Assembly: GCA_039105265.1 (NCBI GenBank)
Contig: JAPFFF010000004.1
Span: 3,782,001-3,846,000, forward strand
Direction of reading: 5' to 3'
DNA length: 64,000 nucleotides
Source: Tritrichomonas musculus
Lineage: Eukaryota > Parabasalia > Tritrichomonadida > Tritrichomonadidae
The notes beneath the pieces were generated by a model, which did no database searches, was not told the origin of the DNA, and saw only the letters and a program-made list of their open reading frames with translations. Positions within the stretch are counted from its first letter, which is position 1. Each line of letters begins with the position of its first letter. Positions 42,890-53,548 of the stretch are shown piece after piece. The position numbers and the translations under genes were made by a program.

Positions 42890-43246
42890 ATGAAAAGATC
42901 AAGATTCACACTTGGACCGCGCTTAGAAGCATCTCCTGTTTCTCCAAAGAGAAAATTACAGACATATCAGTCTATCTCTCCAAGTCCCACAAAAAGACAG
43001 AATACTAAAGAACAGACATCAGTACCACAAAAGAAAGAACCTACCGAACGTCAAATCGAGCGCGAAATTAAACTTGGAAACGAAGAAGAAGAGGAAGAAG
43101 AAGAATTCGAAGAGCCAATTCCAGAATATACTGAAAACAAATCGCGCCATCAACTCCAAATCGAATACAATTCCGTTCTCAATGAAAGAGATACACTTCT
43201 CAATCAATTATCGAGATTAATAGAAACACAAATGGATGAACAATAA
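42890..43246 (+). CDS. Small acidic/basic hypothetical protein
   Basis: This 118-residue protein is not recognised. Residues 1-55 are basic with repeated SPxxxK/R sites (SPKRK, SPSPTKR) typical of phosphorylated nuclear proteins. An acidic Glu run spans 67-78, and the last 35 residues form a short coiled coil. It begins about 90 bp after the duplicated flank of the P-like element, so that insertion sits in its promoter. Nuclear localisation is an inference from the basic clusters. Confidence 0.55.
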   Translation: MKRSRFTLGPRLEASPVSPKRKLQTYQSISPSPTKRQNTKEQTSVPQKKEPTERQIEREIKLGNEEEEEEEEFEEPIPEYTENKSRHQLQIEYNSVLNERDTLLNQLSRLIETQMDEQ

Positions 43247-43719
43247 TGAAAAATTACTTTTTTTTTATTTCTTTTTTTAAATAATTTTTTCTAAACATTT
43301 CTCTATTTTCATTTGAAATAATATAAGCTACTGCATTTATTACATTGTATTATTTTCATATATGCATTATCTATATATTTTATGTATATGATTAATATAA
43401 TTTAGAAAAATAGCAATCCAAGTTTATGCATAATTGTAAAGTTGAATCAAATATTTTAATTTATTATGATCTTTTTTAAGAAAGCTTATTAATGTAATAA
43501 AAAAAAAGGAAGTTAAGGAAAGGCCTTGTTGATTTATTTGCTCTTTAATGATCGGATGAAATAACCCATAGCTTATTATTCATCTTAGCAGTGATTTTGT
43601 TTTTCTTAGTACTTTTTATAATCTTTGCTAAAAGAAGACTTGATGCTTTTTAAAAACTAAATGTAAAAGAATAGCATGGAATCATCAATAGAAGAAAAAA
43701 GAGAAAAGGTAAAAATTGA
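43247..43719. other. Convergent spacer
   Basis: AT-rich DNA between the small protein gene and the ankyrin gene. Nothing is recognised. Confidence 0.4.
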
Positions 43720-44607
43720 TCATTGCTTTGAGTATTTAAGCACAAAATCGACTATATCCTTATTTTTGTAACGCCTAGCATATTCATATGGAGTTAAACC
43801 TTCTTCATTTCTAATTTCTTTATTTCCAATTTTTTGATACAAAATTTGAACTAAATCCAAATCTTCTTTTTCTAAAAAGAAGAAAAACAAATTCTTTCCT
43901 TGCTTATTTTTAAATGTCATAATATCTAAACCAGCATTTATAAATGATTCCAAAATTTCTTTAGCTTTATTGACAGGATCTGTTTGGAATACAATCTGAT
44001 TACTGGGATGACTTTCTAATCGGAAAATTGATTGAAAATGACTATCTTTTATTTCCATGTTGGCCAAAAGAAAGTTAACAACGTTTGTTTGCAAAGAAAT
44101 AATTGCAAGATCTAGCAAAGATATGGGATCATTTCTAGCCAATGGCCTTCCAAATTGATCATCGTCATCTGGCTGAGGTATGGGAGCGTTTATATCATTT
44201 CCATTCATCCATAAATATTGTAAAACTTGCAAATTACCAAACATTGCAGCATAGTGAATAGGAAGAAGGCCATCTTTATCGGGATGATCTTGGTTATCAT
44301 CTGGACAAGAATTTTCAAGAACTGTATAAATATTTGGGTTACTGCTTGCAGCAGCAAAATGATATAAACTCCTCTGACCAAAATCGTACAAGTTTGAGAT
44401 ATCTTCATTTGTAAGAATCCATGAAAGACATTTTTCTGCGCCTTTAAAAACGCAAGCAGCGGTAATTGAAGCACCATCTTTAAGTATTGGAGGAAGAAGA
44501 CTTGGAAAAACGTTTAATGGCTCTGTGAAATTGATTTCATCTTTATCAATTTTCATGAATTCATCGAAATTATCATTAACGAAAATAGAAAGTAGTCTAA
44601 AACTCAT
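43720..44607 (-). CDS. Ankyrin-repeat protein
   Basis: This 295-residue protein has four to six ankyrin repeats. The clearest is at about 110-141 (DGLLPIHYAAMFGNLQVLQYL), with others at about 44-70, 76-105, 155-190 and 268-295, where GLTPYEYARRYKNKDIV closes the array. Ankyrin arrays bind partner proteins, and no second domain shows what the partner is. Trichomonad genomes hold very many such genes. The start at 44607 precedes a helical N-terminal cap. Confidence 0.8.
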   Translation of the reverse strand: MSFRLLSIFVNDNFDEFMKIDKDEINFTEPLNVFPSLLPPILKDGASITAACVFKGAEKCLSWILTNEDISNLYDFGQRSLYHFAAASSNPNIYTVLENSCPDDNQDHPDKDGLLPIHYAAMFGNLQVLQYLWMNGNDINAPIPQPDDDDQFGRPLARNDPISLLDLAIISLQTNVVNFLLANMEIKDSHFQSIFRLESHPSNQIVFQTDPVNKAKEILESFINAGLDIMTFKNKQGKNLFFFFLEKEDLDLVQILYQKIGNKEIRNEEGLTPYEYARRYKNKDIVDFVLKYSKQ

Positions 44608-44921
44608 TTTTCTTTAATTTTTTTGGTTTTGTTTTGATGTTTGGTCAGGCAAAAGACATTTTTTTTTAAGAACTTTAAAAAAATTTTTTCCATCATCCTA
44701 AAACTAAAATAAGATTTTATGAATATATTACATCAATTTCATTTTATAATGTTATACATCGAATTTGTTTTAAAAAATTGAATGAGTCGATTGATTTCAA
44801 ACCTATTGAAAAATACCTTCAAAATTGATGAAAGATTAACTTTTCATAATATTATTTCATATGTTTCAATAAAGCATAGAAAATAATAAAAAAACACGTT
44901 TTTATTATTTCAAATCAATAT
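44608..44921. other. Divergent 5' spacer
   Basis: 314 bp between the divergent ankyrin and PPDK-like genes. AT-rich, no ORF; it must contain both promoters. Confidence 0.4.
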
Positions 44922-47618
44922 ATGAATATTGATCCAGTTATCAATCTTTCAGACATTTCATCTATCTATGATAAGACTAAATCATGGCAACAAGTTAAAT
45001 CTATGTGCGGCACGAAAGCAGTGAATTTAACCATAGCCAGTATTAATTCTACAGGTTTTTCAACACCAAAAGGATTTGTAATCACAAAAAATGGGTTTGA
45101 CGTTATTAGTAATCCTATGTCATTTATTTCAAGCGCTACAAATAGCACAAAATTAAATTCAAAAAGTGCGCTCCCTTCTGCAATATGGGATAAAGTAATC
45201 GAGCAAATAAGAAAAATTGAAGATTCTACAAAATTAAAATATGGCGGTGAAAATCCTCTTTTTTTTGCCCTTAATAACGTATCACCATCACCAGGTTCAA
45301 TATTTGTTGGAATGAATGACTACACAGTTAGAATGTTTGAAAAAAGAACCAAAAATCGCTCATATGCTTATTACTGTTATTCCAAATACATTCGATCATA
45401 TGGAATTCTTGTTTTAAATGCACCAGCTAACGAATTTGATCAGTTGTTTGACAATTATATGTCTTCACGAAATATTCCAACAATATCAAAATTTAATTCA
45501 TTAGATTGGATTCAGATTACCAAATTATATAAATCTGTTATTGTTAGATATAGCGGAGTTCCATTTCCTCAAGACTCACTTGAACAACTTAAACAATTAA
45601 TTATTGCATCTGTTTCTCAATATCGTTCAGAAAATTCAACCTCATACAGATCGTTTGTTCAAGATGATTCTACAATTGGTCCATCTACTCTTATTACAGT
45701 AATGTCATGTAATGTATGCAACGATAAAAGTTGTGTTGGAGTAGCATCATCACATAATCTAATTACAGGTGAGCCCAAAATATCCGGAATATTTGGTTCA
45801 GGTGCAGTTGTAGAAGACATTGCTGAAGAAATATTCCCTATCAAACCAATAGAAGATCTAAACGGCAGTTTTCCTGATTCATATAAAACATTGAAAAATT
45901 CACTTGAAAATATGACAAAAATTTTCAAAGAACCGATAACCGTCAGATTTGTTATTGAAGAAGGTCAATTGACGATAGTTTCAATTCGTCGATCAACCTT
46001 CTCTGGCTTTGCTCGATTTCACGCAACTGTCTCAATTGTTGACTCAAAATTGACAACAACGAAAGAAGCAATTTCTGCCATCTATCCATCTGACATGCGA
46101 TCGATTGTCAATCCGAAAATCAAAGGCTTTCCTCGTTCCTCCTTTTGCAGCGGTGTTTCGTCTACTCACGGGGCAGCCACTGGCATCATATCGATGTCGA
46201 ACAGCGACACAATCACGAAAGCGAAAAGAGGCCAAAAAGTTGTGTACGTTAAAAAACGGTTTTGCCATTCTGACATCAATGCCCTCATTAATTCTGACGG
46301 CCTTGTGACGGTTAATGGTGGATTGTATTCATCATCGATGTACTATTCAAATATTCTGTGTAAACCGTCGGCTATCGGCTGTCAAAATTTAATGTTCGAC
46401 GACGCTGCCTTAACGATCACGTGCGGCAATATAACCGCCTCTATCGGCGACGAAATAACCATTGAAAATGGAAAAGTTTACATGGGGGCCCTGCCCCTGA
46501 TTCTTCCTGACAAAATTACCGACGAGGCGGTTAATAAAGTATTGAAATGGATCGATGAAGTCCGATCAGGTCACATCAACGTTTTTACGAGTGTCACTTC
46601 ACTTGATGATGTCATTTTATCTCAAAAAGGAGGTGCCGATGGAATTGGCCTTTTCAGAATTGAGAACTTTATAACGAACGATAGAGAAGCGATCACTTCA
46701 TTTTTCGAGACGAAAGATAAAAAAATCGCAGTCGAAATCGAAGATCGTCTTTGCTCCAGTTTTTCAGACCTTTTTGCAGCCGCCGGTAGCAAAACCGTCA
46801 CGATTCAATTACTGGACGATAATCTATCGTCTTTTCTCACATCACCAGATGATCTAACGGAGCAAATTGCAACCCTCAAAACTCACAAGAAACATTCGAG
46901 CGAATTCAATTCTGACGACCTTTTGAACCAGCTTCAAGAAGAGCTGAATCACGTCCTTAGAATCATCGATCGAAACCCGCTTCTATCTGGCCTTCATGGC
47001 ACCAGGTTGTATCTCGAATCGCCGCAACTTTTCAGCCTCCAAGTTCGCTCAATCTTGCGCGGCGCGAATGCGTCACGAAGAAGAGGAGCTGAGCCGCACA
47101 TTCGAATCATGCTGCCAATCGTGAATGACGCAGAAGAAGTCGTCAAGTTGGACGCTATTTTGAACGACTTGATGATCGAATTCGACGAGATGGCAGACAT
47201 CGGCGCAATGATCGAATGCCCGAGAGCTTGCTACATTGGCCCCGATCTAGCCGAGGTGTGCCAATTCATTAGCTTCAATTCTGATACTCTGCACGAAATG
47301 ACGTTCGGCATGTGTAAAGAAGACGCTGAGGCGAACTTTTTGAATACTTACGAGGATTTGAGAATTTTGCCACAGAGCCCGTTTGTGACAATTGACCAGA
47401 AAGGAGTTGGAAGATTGATGAAAACTTGCATCGACGAGGCAAAAGACGTTAAAAATGACACAATTGTTTGTATTACTGGGAATAATTGCTTCGATGTGAG
47501 TTCCGTCGATTTTTGCTATAACATTGGAATCGATACAATTACTTGCAAGCCATTAATGGCGCCAGTGGCAAGATTGTGCGCAGCACAAGCAGTTATATCA
47601 AAAGAAGAATCAACTTGA
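44922..47618 (+). CDS. Degenerate pyruvate phosphate dikinase paralogue
   Basis: This 898-residue protein has the full PPDK layout: an ATP-grasp N-terminus (GTKAVNLTIASINSTGFSTP), a central phosphohistidine domain and a C-terminal TIM barrel (ADGIGLFRIENFI, NPLLSGLHGTRLYLESPQLF, MIECPRA, MTFGMCKEDAE). Aligned by eye to Clostridium PPDK, four of six key residues are changed. The catalytic His site TSHAA reads SSSMY (S471); Arg617 is Q629; Asn768 is D788; the proton-donor Cys831 is T852. The Arg in LFRIEN and Glu in MIECPRA remain. It therefore cannot interconvert pyruvate and PEP by the normal route and may be a regulator or have another use. The frame is open over the whole length, so it seems selected. 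Composition shifts from AT-rich to GC-richer near 46000. Confidence 0.8.
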   Translation: MNIDPVINLSDISSIYDKTKSWQQVKSMCGTKAVNLTIASINSTGFSTPKGFVITKNGFDVISNPMSFISSATNSTKLNSKSALPSAIWDKVIEQIRKIEDSTKLKYGGENPLFFALNNVSPSPGSIFVGMNDYTVRMFEKRTKNRSYAYYCYSKYIRSYGILVLNAPANEFDQLFDNYMSSRNIPTISKFNSLDWIQITKLYKSVIVRYSGVPFPQDSLEQLKQLIIASVSQYRSENSTSYRSFVQDDSTIGPSTLITVMSCNVCNDKSCVGVASSHNLITGEPKISGIFGSGAVVEDIAEEIFPIKPIEDLNGSFPDSYKTLKNSLENMTKIFKEPITVRFVIEEGQLTIVSIRRSTFSGFARFHATVSIVDSKLTTTKEAISAIYPSDMRSIVNPKIKGFPRSSFCSGVSSTHGAATGIISMSNSDTITKAKRGQKVVYVKKRFCHSDINALINSDGLVTVNGGLYSSSMYYSNILCKPSAIGCQNLMFDDAALTITCGNITASIGDEITIENGKVYMGALPLILPDKITDEAVNKVLKWIDEVRSGHINVFTSVTSLDDVILSQKGGADGIGLFRIENFITNDREAITSFFETKDKKIAVEIEDRLCSSFSDLFAAAGSKTVTIQLLDDNLSSFLTSPDDLTEQIATLKTHKKHSSEFNSDDLLNQLQEELNHVLRIIDRNPLLSGLHGTRLYLESPQLFSLQVRSILRGANASRRRGAEPHIRIMLPIVNDAEEVVKLDAILNDLMIEFDEMADIGAMIECPRACYIGPDLAEVCQFISFNSDTLHEMTFGMCKEDAEANFLNTYEDLRILPQSPFVTIDQKGVGRLMKTCIDEAKDVKNDTIVCITGNNCFDVSSVDFCYNIGIDTITCKPLMAPVARLCAAQAVISKEEST

Positions 47619-48041
47619 TTTGATTTGAAATGTATTATTTATTTTTTTTTTAATATTATAAATATAAATATTCGAAATTTTAATTTTTTTTAAGCTTAAC
47701 AAAGAATTGATTGAAATTTAACAAATAGTTTAAAGCTAAGCTTTAAATGGTTAATGACCACTTTTTTTCCTGAGATCTTAATTAAAAAAAAAAAAATTAA
47801 CATGCTGTCACGTTGATTGACTAATATCATTTTGGATTCTAAAGCCTAGGCTTATTAAAATAATATGCACTGATTTCATTTAATTATTAAAATATTAAAA
47901 TCTTAGAAAAGAATGATAACATATATATTTTTAAATGAATCACTTTGAAAGCTTTTCAATACATGTGACTATTTATACATTTAATTAATTTAAAATCTCT
48001 TACGTTATTTAATTGAAAAAAATTGTTGTTACTATTGTTGA
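47619..48041. other. Spacer with a short palindrome
   Basis: AT-rich region between two plus-strand genes. TTTAAAGCT and AGCTTTAAA form a 9-bp-arm palindrome at 47729-47747, about 110 bp after the PPDK-like stop. Otherwise nothing is seen. Confidence 0.5.
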
Positions 48042-49910
48042 ATGAGATCCGTTCCAAGGATCTCTTTTGATGTGAATCAAATAAATAGACCTGATCCAGA
48101 ATTAGAACTTTTTTTTGAAGAGCAAAAACCAAGATCGAGTTTCTTTGCTACGAGAAGAGATTTTTTATATACAAAATTCATAGAAGATCCTCAACTTGTG
48201 TTAAAACGACAAAAAGAATTAGAAGAAGAGCAACAAAATAATTTTAAAGAAAAGCAAAATATAAAAAAATCTACAACTCCATCAACCTCTAGTTCTCTTA
48301 TTTCTCGTACACCTACTTCACCAATATCTCCTCCTCCTACACCTTCTCCTCCTCCCTCTCCTAAGAGAAAAATTAAAAAGATTCAAAATTGTCCTGCTGA
48401 AGTAGAACCGCGTCCAATTAAAAAACTTACTAGATCAGAAATTAATCAGGTTGTTGATCGTTTAATATCAACAAATGATAATATTACATCATCTATTAGA
48501 AATAAATATGTAAAAGACGAATCGTCACCAATAAGAAAGAAACGTAATTATGAAGATTCAGAAGCAGTTTTTGAAAGACTATATTATGAATCAACAAAAC
48601 CTCAGGAAGAAGTTAAGAAGAAATTAGATAATAACCAAAATTGCGATTTCGTAATTCAAGAAAGTGACACAGAAATTCTCACTAAATCAATAGCTTTACA
48701 AAAAATCAAAGAAATGATTGATGCCTCCTTTCCAGATAAGCAAGGATTAACATTTAAGGAATTAAATGATATTTTTATTCGTTTAGGAATTCTCGATCGT
48801 TGTGAAAAAATAGAAAGAATTCCACAAATATCATATATGATGGAAAAATGGAAAATACGAAACACTGATTTGTATGATTCTAATTTAATTAAAAATATCT
48901 TAATTCAATCAATAATTGGACGAAAAGGAAAATTTAAGCATTTTGCTCGCGAAAGAATGGTTTCTGCTCTTGCAAATCGGAAAAATAATGAAAATAATAT
49001 ATCTAACCAGCAAATATTCTATTCAGATCAGAACCAATTTCAAATAGAACACTCTAAACGACTAACCCAAGAAACATTTGACAGATTATTATCACCGAGG
49101 CCTGTTTTTTCATCACCAAAAAACGAAGAGGAAGAAGATCTAAATGATATACATTTTGAATTATCACCACAAACACAAAAAATTATCAATAAATCAAAAT
49201 ATGCAAACTCAACTTTAGAAGAACGAGATAGAGAATTAACCGAAAAAGCAATGGCAAAAATAGATGAAATAAGAAAGAATATGGAAAAAGAAAGAATTAA
49301 AATGCAGAAAATTCACCATGCACCAGCACCTCGCATATCACCTAAAGAACGAGCAAAAATAGAAGAATTAAAATTGAAAAGACAACAAGATCTTGAAAAT
49401 GAAACAAAACAAACTTTTAAGCCTGAAATAATAAAATATTCAGATTTTTTGCAAATAAAAGAAACAATGATAGAAGAAAAAGAAAAACCGCAGGGAATTG
49501 ACTCTTTCATTAGTCGAATGAAAAAAGGATATGAACAGCATCTTAAGAAAAAGTTTGATGAAGAGAATATAAGATCGCTCCCTCAATTGCCTTTCAAAAG
49601 AAGAGCGGCCAGCGAAGCAAAAAATGAAAAGAAGAAAGAAAAAGAACAGCCTCACGAGGAAAAGATTGAACCTCCAGAGATACCAGAAATCAATGAGGAT
49701 CATAATGATCAAAATATTAATGAAAAAATGATGAAAAAGGCACAACCAAATCAAAAACATAATATAACGCAACTAAATAAAAAATCCCAAAAAAATGCAT
49801 CATCAAAGGCTCCAATTGAAAAGAATCAATTACATAATAAAGTAAATAAAATGTCAAAAAATAATAAGGAGACTAAATCCAAAACTACAGGTAGAATTAA
49901 TCCAAAATAA
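48042..49910 (+). CDS. Charged, largely disordered hypothetical protein
   Basis: The 622-residue protein is not recognised. A Pro/Ser-rich stretch (about 85-110, SPISPPPTPSPPPSPK) holds possible proline-directed phosphorylation sites. A small folded helical region lies at about 215-300 (FPDKQGLTFKELNDIFIRLGIL ... MMEKW). The C-terminal half is Lys/Glu-rich and contains KQTFKPEI, a motif seen in some trichomonad and ciliary coiled-coil proteins. A cytoskeletal link is only a guess. The first ATG and open frame support the model. Confidence 0.65.
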   Translation: MRSVPRISFDVNQINRPDPELELFFEEQKPRSSFFATRRDFLYTKFIEDPQLVLKRQKELEEEQQNNFKEKQNIKKSTTPSTSSSLISRTPTSPISPPPTPSPPPSPKRKIKKIQNCPAEVEPRPIKKLTRSEINQVVDRLISTNDNITSSIRNKYVKDESSPIRKKRNYEDSEAVFERLYYESTKPQEEVKKKLDNNQNCDFVIQESDTEILTKSIALQKIKEMIDASFPDKQGLTFKELNDIFIRLGILDRCEKIERIPQISYMMEKWKIRNTDLYDSNLIKNILIQSIIGRKGKFKHFARERMVSALANRKNNENNISNQQIFYSDQNQFQIEHSKRLTQETFDRLLSPRPVFSSPKNEEEEDLNDIHFELSPQTQKIINKSKYANSTLEERDRELTEKAMAKIDEIRKNMEKERIKMQKIHHAPAPRISPKERAKIEELKLKRQQDLENETKQTFKPEIIKYSDFLQIKETMIEEKEKPQGIDSFISRMKKGYEQHLKKKFDEENIRSLPQLPFKRRAASEAKNEKKKEKEQPHEEKIEPPEIPEINEDHNDQNINEKMMKKAQPNQKHNITQLNKKSQKNASSKAPIEKNQLHNKVNKMSKNNKETKSKTTGRINPK

Positions 49911-51690
49911 TACGCTTGGTCAAAGTCCAAAACTCAAATATCAATCAAACCAAGTAAACATTTATAGAATTATTATTCTATAAAAGGAACTTGTGTAATC
50001 ATTTTTTCTTAATAATGATTTAATGGCGATTCAAATTAATGGTTTTGTTAATTAATTTATGCACACTTGATGAATGTCATGGTCGGTCACTACAGCAAGT
50101 ATTCGTTATTCGCCAATGTTTCAGAATCTTCGATTCTCTACAGCACTTTGGTGTTGCTTTTTGGATTAATTTACAAATTTGTTAAAACATAAAATAGCAC
50201 TGGTAACCGTTTTTCGTATTATAGAAAAACAATATTTTTGAAATATATTAGACTGAGAACATCCCTGTAGAAGAAGTTCAAAATCTAAGTCCTCGAGTTC
50301 GTGCTAAAAAAGGCGCCAATATAATAAAAATGCTTATCGTTCCTACTTTTTGAATCAATATATCATTTTTAATTCAATTTTAGTTTTATGTGTTTATTTG
50401 GCCGATTTGATCGTCCTCATTCAATTTTTCTGATGATATTTGTACACTGCCTTTCAAAAAGCAGACACAAAAATTCAATACTTCTAAACTCAGGAAAATC
50501 AAGTTCTGGCTTCTCAATTTTGATAAGATATGGAAATTTTGAATTTTTTCTTTCAAAAAATTGAGAAATAGGAGTTTTAAATTAGTAAATTTAATTAGAT
50601 ATTAACTTGGTTTCCTTCACCAAAATGAGAATCACAAGGAAAACCGCTGAATAAAATCGATTTGGAAAACAAAATTACGGGCCTGCCTCTAGGTTTTAAT
50701 CATTATTATTCGAAATCGTCATATCCATGATATTAATATATTTCGAAAAAAGAACAAAATTGCCAAATTTATACTTTGCAAGAAGAAAAAAACTCATTTA
50801 CCTTACATTATTAGCAAGAATTGCTCACAACAAGAGGAAATCTATAGAATAAACATTCAAATTTTTCAAATAATACTTCTTTTTTTTTTTTTTTTGAGAG
50901 AAAATAATAACTTTTTGAATTCTTTGTGTAGATAAAAAAAATCAAGGTTTTAAAAAAATTTAATTTCAAATTTTCTATTTATTTTTTTGTATAATTAAAA
51001 TTATCATTTTGTATATATAATTTATATATAATTTGGTATATTATATCTTGATGAATTAGATTAAATTTAATTTTTGGGTAAGATAAATTCATTTGAAAAG
51101 TGTACTAAACCGAACATTATTTTCCAGAGCTTACATTAGCCCGAATAGTAGATAGTTGTAAATATTATTATCTAGGTATCACTTTTTGAGTTTTGTAAAA
51201 CAGACAATTAACATAAATTGAAGTAGCTTTTTGAAGGCTACACCTTTCAAAAAGTTACTTCATTTATTTTTAAAGTATGACATACAAATAATTGATCATG
51301 ATCATGAAATTTTGAATGTTCATCCTTAAATTTATAATGTTGGGATAAAAAAGATTAAAAAACACAAAACTTTTAATCTTAATAAAATTTAATGAACTTT
51401 TGTCAGAATATTTCATTTTGACATTATATATCCAATATATTTAAGGGACTAGTTTCCAATTTGAATTAAAATATTCTATGTATTCTCACAAAAAACAAAG
51501 TAAAGTGATCAAAAAAAAGGGGGTCGATTCAATTAAATAGGGGTCGACGATCATCTTCAGAAATTATTGTATAATAAAAAACTTTTTAAAATAAAAAGTT
51601 TAACTTTTTCAATAGAATAATAAAAATAGGGGTCGGACTTATGTTCAATTTTCAGAGAACTCATTCAATTTTAAGAAATTATTTTTATGG
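49911..51690. other. 1.8-kb spacer with a coding remnant and a hairpin
   Basis: There is no intact gene. A 33-codon open stretch at 50252-50353 (VEEVQNLSPRVRAKKGAN) reads like the end of a lost coding region of unknown kind, and about 50070-50200 also has coding-like composition. An imperfect hairpin lies at 51220-51261. GGGGTCG motifs recur at about 51521-51640, before the transposase, and may mark the transposon's left side, but I could not match them to a right end. Confidence 0.45.
51220..51261. repeat. Imperfect hairpin of the CTTTTTGA type
   Basis: GAAGTAGCTTTTTGAAGG (51220-51237) pairs with 51243-51261 with one mismatch and one bulge. The stem core resembles the palindromes at 4431 and 4566. 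Confidence 0.75.
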
Positions 51691-53100
51691 ATGAATGCTA
51701 ACTTATCTCCCACAAGATCAATGAAAGTAAAGCTCAAAACGCTAAACAAAGAAGAAGAAGAAGCGTATCAACAAATGCTTAATGATGAAAGATGGATAAA
51801 TGCAACTACATTTCGAAATAAGTGCACAATTATTAAGACTTATCTGAGAAATGGAAGAGTCAATGTATCATTTGAAAGACTTGGTGAAATGTTTGGAGGA
51901 AAGCATTGCGTCGAGAAACAAATTATAAAAATAGAAAGAGAAGAGAGAAATGAAATAATGGATATAGGAAGACCTCCTCTGCTATCTGACACTCAAAGAT
52001 TTAAACTAATTGATTTGTTCAACGATTTGCATCAAAGAAAATACTATCCTACATATGATGAAGTAAGAATTTTAATAGAAGATGAATTTAATATTTTATT
52101 AACCGATGATCAAGTCAGAAATTATTTAAGAAACAATACAGATTTTCATTTTGCTATTGTTGATCCAATGGAACAAAACAGAGTTGATTCTTCTGAAGCA
52201 GAAATTGATGAATATTATTCAAATTTAAATGATGAAACCAAAAATGTCGATGGAAGATTTATTTATAATTTGGATGAAGTCGGAGAAGAAGAATTTGGAG
52301 ATTCTCAAGAAATGACCGTTATTGTTCCAGCTTCATATAAAAAAACTCATATTAGTGTTGGTTGTACAAGAAGAAAAAGATGCACAGGTTTAGTTTGCAT
52401 TTCTGCAAATGGAGAAAATCCAAAGCCTCTTATAATTACTCCTAGAAAAACGATTGACTCAGAAATTTTTTCTTATGTTCCAAAATCTTCATTTTGTTGC
52501 GATTATCAAAATAATGGATTTATGACAAAAGGAATATTCAAAAAGTGGATTATGGAGGTTTTTATTCCATTTTTACAAAATCAGAAAAGAAGATATAATT
52601 ATTCAGGAAAAACAATTTTATTATTAGATGGATTAAAAGCGCACGCTTCAGTTTTAGAAGAGCTACAACAATGCTTAAATGAAAATAATATCACTCCTAT
52701 TTTTTTAATACCACATACAAGTGATCAATGTCAACCTCTCGATTTAGGAGTTTTTTCAAATCAAAAAAGGATTACACAAAGTTACAGAATTTCGTGGCAA
52801 TTATCCAATCAGAGTAAACAAATTTTAAAAGTTTTATATGGAATTTTCAATTCTACAAATCCTATTCAATGCTGTTCAGCTTTCAGACAAGCTGGAATTG
52901 TTTACGTCGAAAATTTTGATGAACCAATTCCTCGTATAGAAATTAGAAGAGGTTGTGCTTGCGCAGTCAGACATTATCAAAGTGATTTCATTGAAAATGT
53001 TGAACCAATAACTACGTATCAAACAGAAGCCATAAAAACAAGGTTCGATAGCGAATATATACATAATGAAAGTAAAAGATTTAAATTGCCATTTTGGTAA
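51691..53100 (+). CDS. Pogo/DDE_1-like transposase, intact frame
   Basis: This 469-residue protein has an N-terminal helix-turn-helix region (about 15-160) and a DDE core. Visible acidic residues are D195 (YNLDEVG), D313 (LLLDGLKAHAS) and D351 (SDQCQPLDLGVFS). The last pair is 38 residues apart, and the third acid is Asp as in pogo/Fot-type Tc1/mariner enzymes. The QPLDLGVF motif is diagnostic of the DDE_1 group. It differs strongly from the degraded copy at 8645-10193. No TIR pair was found by eye, so the element ends remain open; the Polinton begins about 210 bp downstream. Confidence 0.8.
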   Translation: MNANLSPTRSMKVKLKTLNKEEEEAYQQMLNDERWINATTFRNKCTIIKTYLRNGRVNVSFERLGEMFGGKHCVEKQIIKIEREERNEIMDIGRPPLLSDTQRFKLIDLFNDLHQRKYYPTYDEVRILIEDEFNILLTDDQVRNYLRNNTDFHFAIVDPMEQNRVDSSEAEIDEYYSNLNDETKNVDGRFIYNLDEVGEEEFGDSQEMTVIVPASYKKTHISVGCTRRKRCTGLVCISANGENPKPLIITPRKTIDSEIFSYVPKSSFCCDYQNNGFMTKGIFKKWIMEVFIPFLQNQKRRYNYSGKTILLLDGLKAHASVLEELQQCLNENNITPIFLIPHTSDQCQPLDLGVFSNQKRITQSYRISWQLSNQSKQILKVLYGIFNSTNPIQCCSAFRQAGIVYVENFDEPIPRIEIRRGCACAVRHYQSDFIENVEPITTYQTEAIKTRFDSEYIHNESKRFKLPFW

Positions 53101-53310
53101 ATATCTTTTATTAATATTCAAAATAATCAGATGAAATATAACACAATAAAGACGGAATTGTATACAGATATGAACAAAATATGAGTTACACTTTGATTTT
53201 TTAATAAGCAATAAAAAATTATTTTATATCTAATTTTATTTATCAAAAAAAGAAGTGTGGGGACTAAAATAACGTATTTTGTCTATTTAATATTTTGCTT
53301 TTATTTCCTT
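53101..53310. other. Spacer between transposase and Polinton end
   Basis: This holds the 3' flank of the pogo-like gene, and the last six bases (TTCCTT) are the candidate Polinton target duplication. Confidence 0.4.
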
Positions 53311-53548
53311 AGTAGTATATGTATGACCGTCTGGAGGGGGGATTAAAAAATGACCCCTCAAACCAGGATTTACAGACCTCTATCATCGGCGCCATGACTC
53401 AAAAAATCGCCACTTTTTCAAAATTAGCCCTCGAAACTTTCACAAAATGGCATAGACAAATTTTGAATAAATTGACAAACTCCCAAAAATAACAACAACG
53501 AAAAATAGAACTTTCAAAAATTTTTTATTTTTTTATCAGCAATTTATA

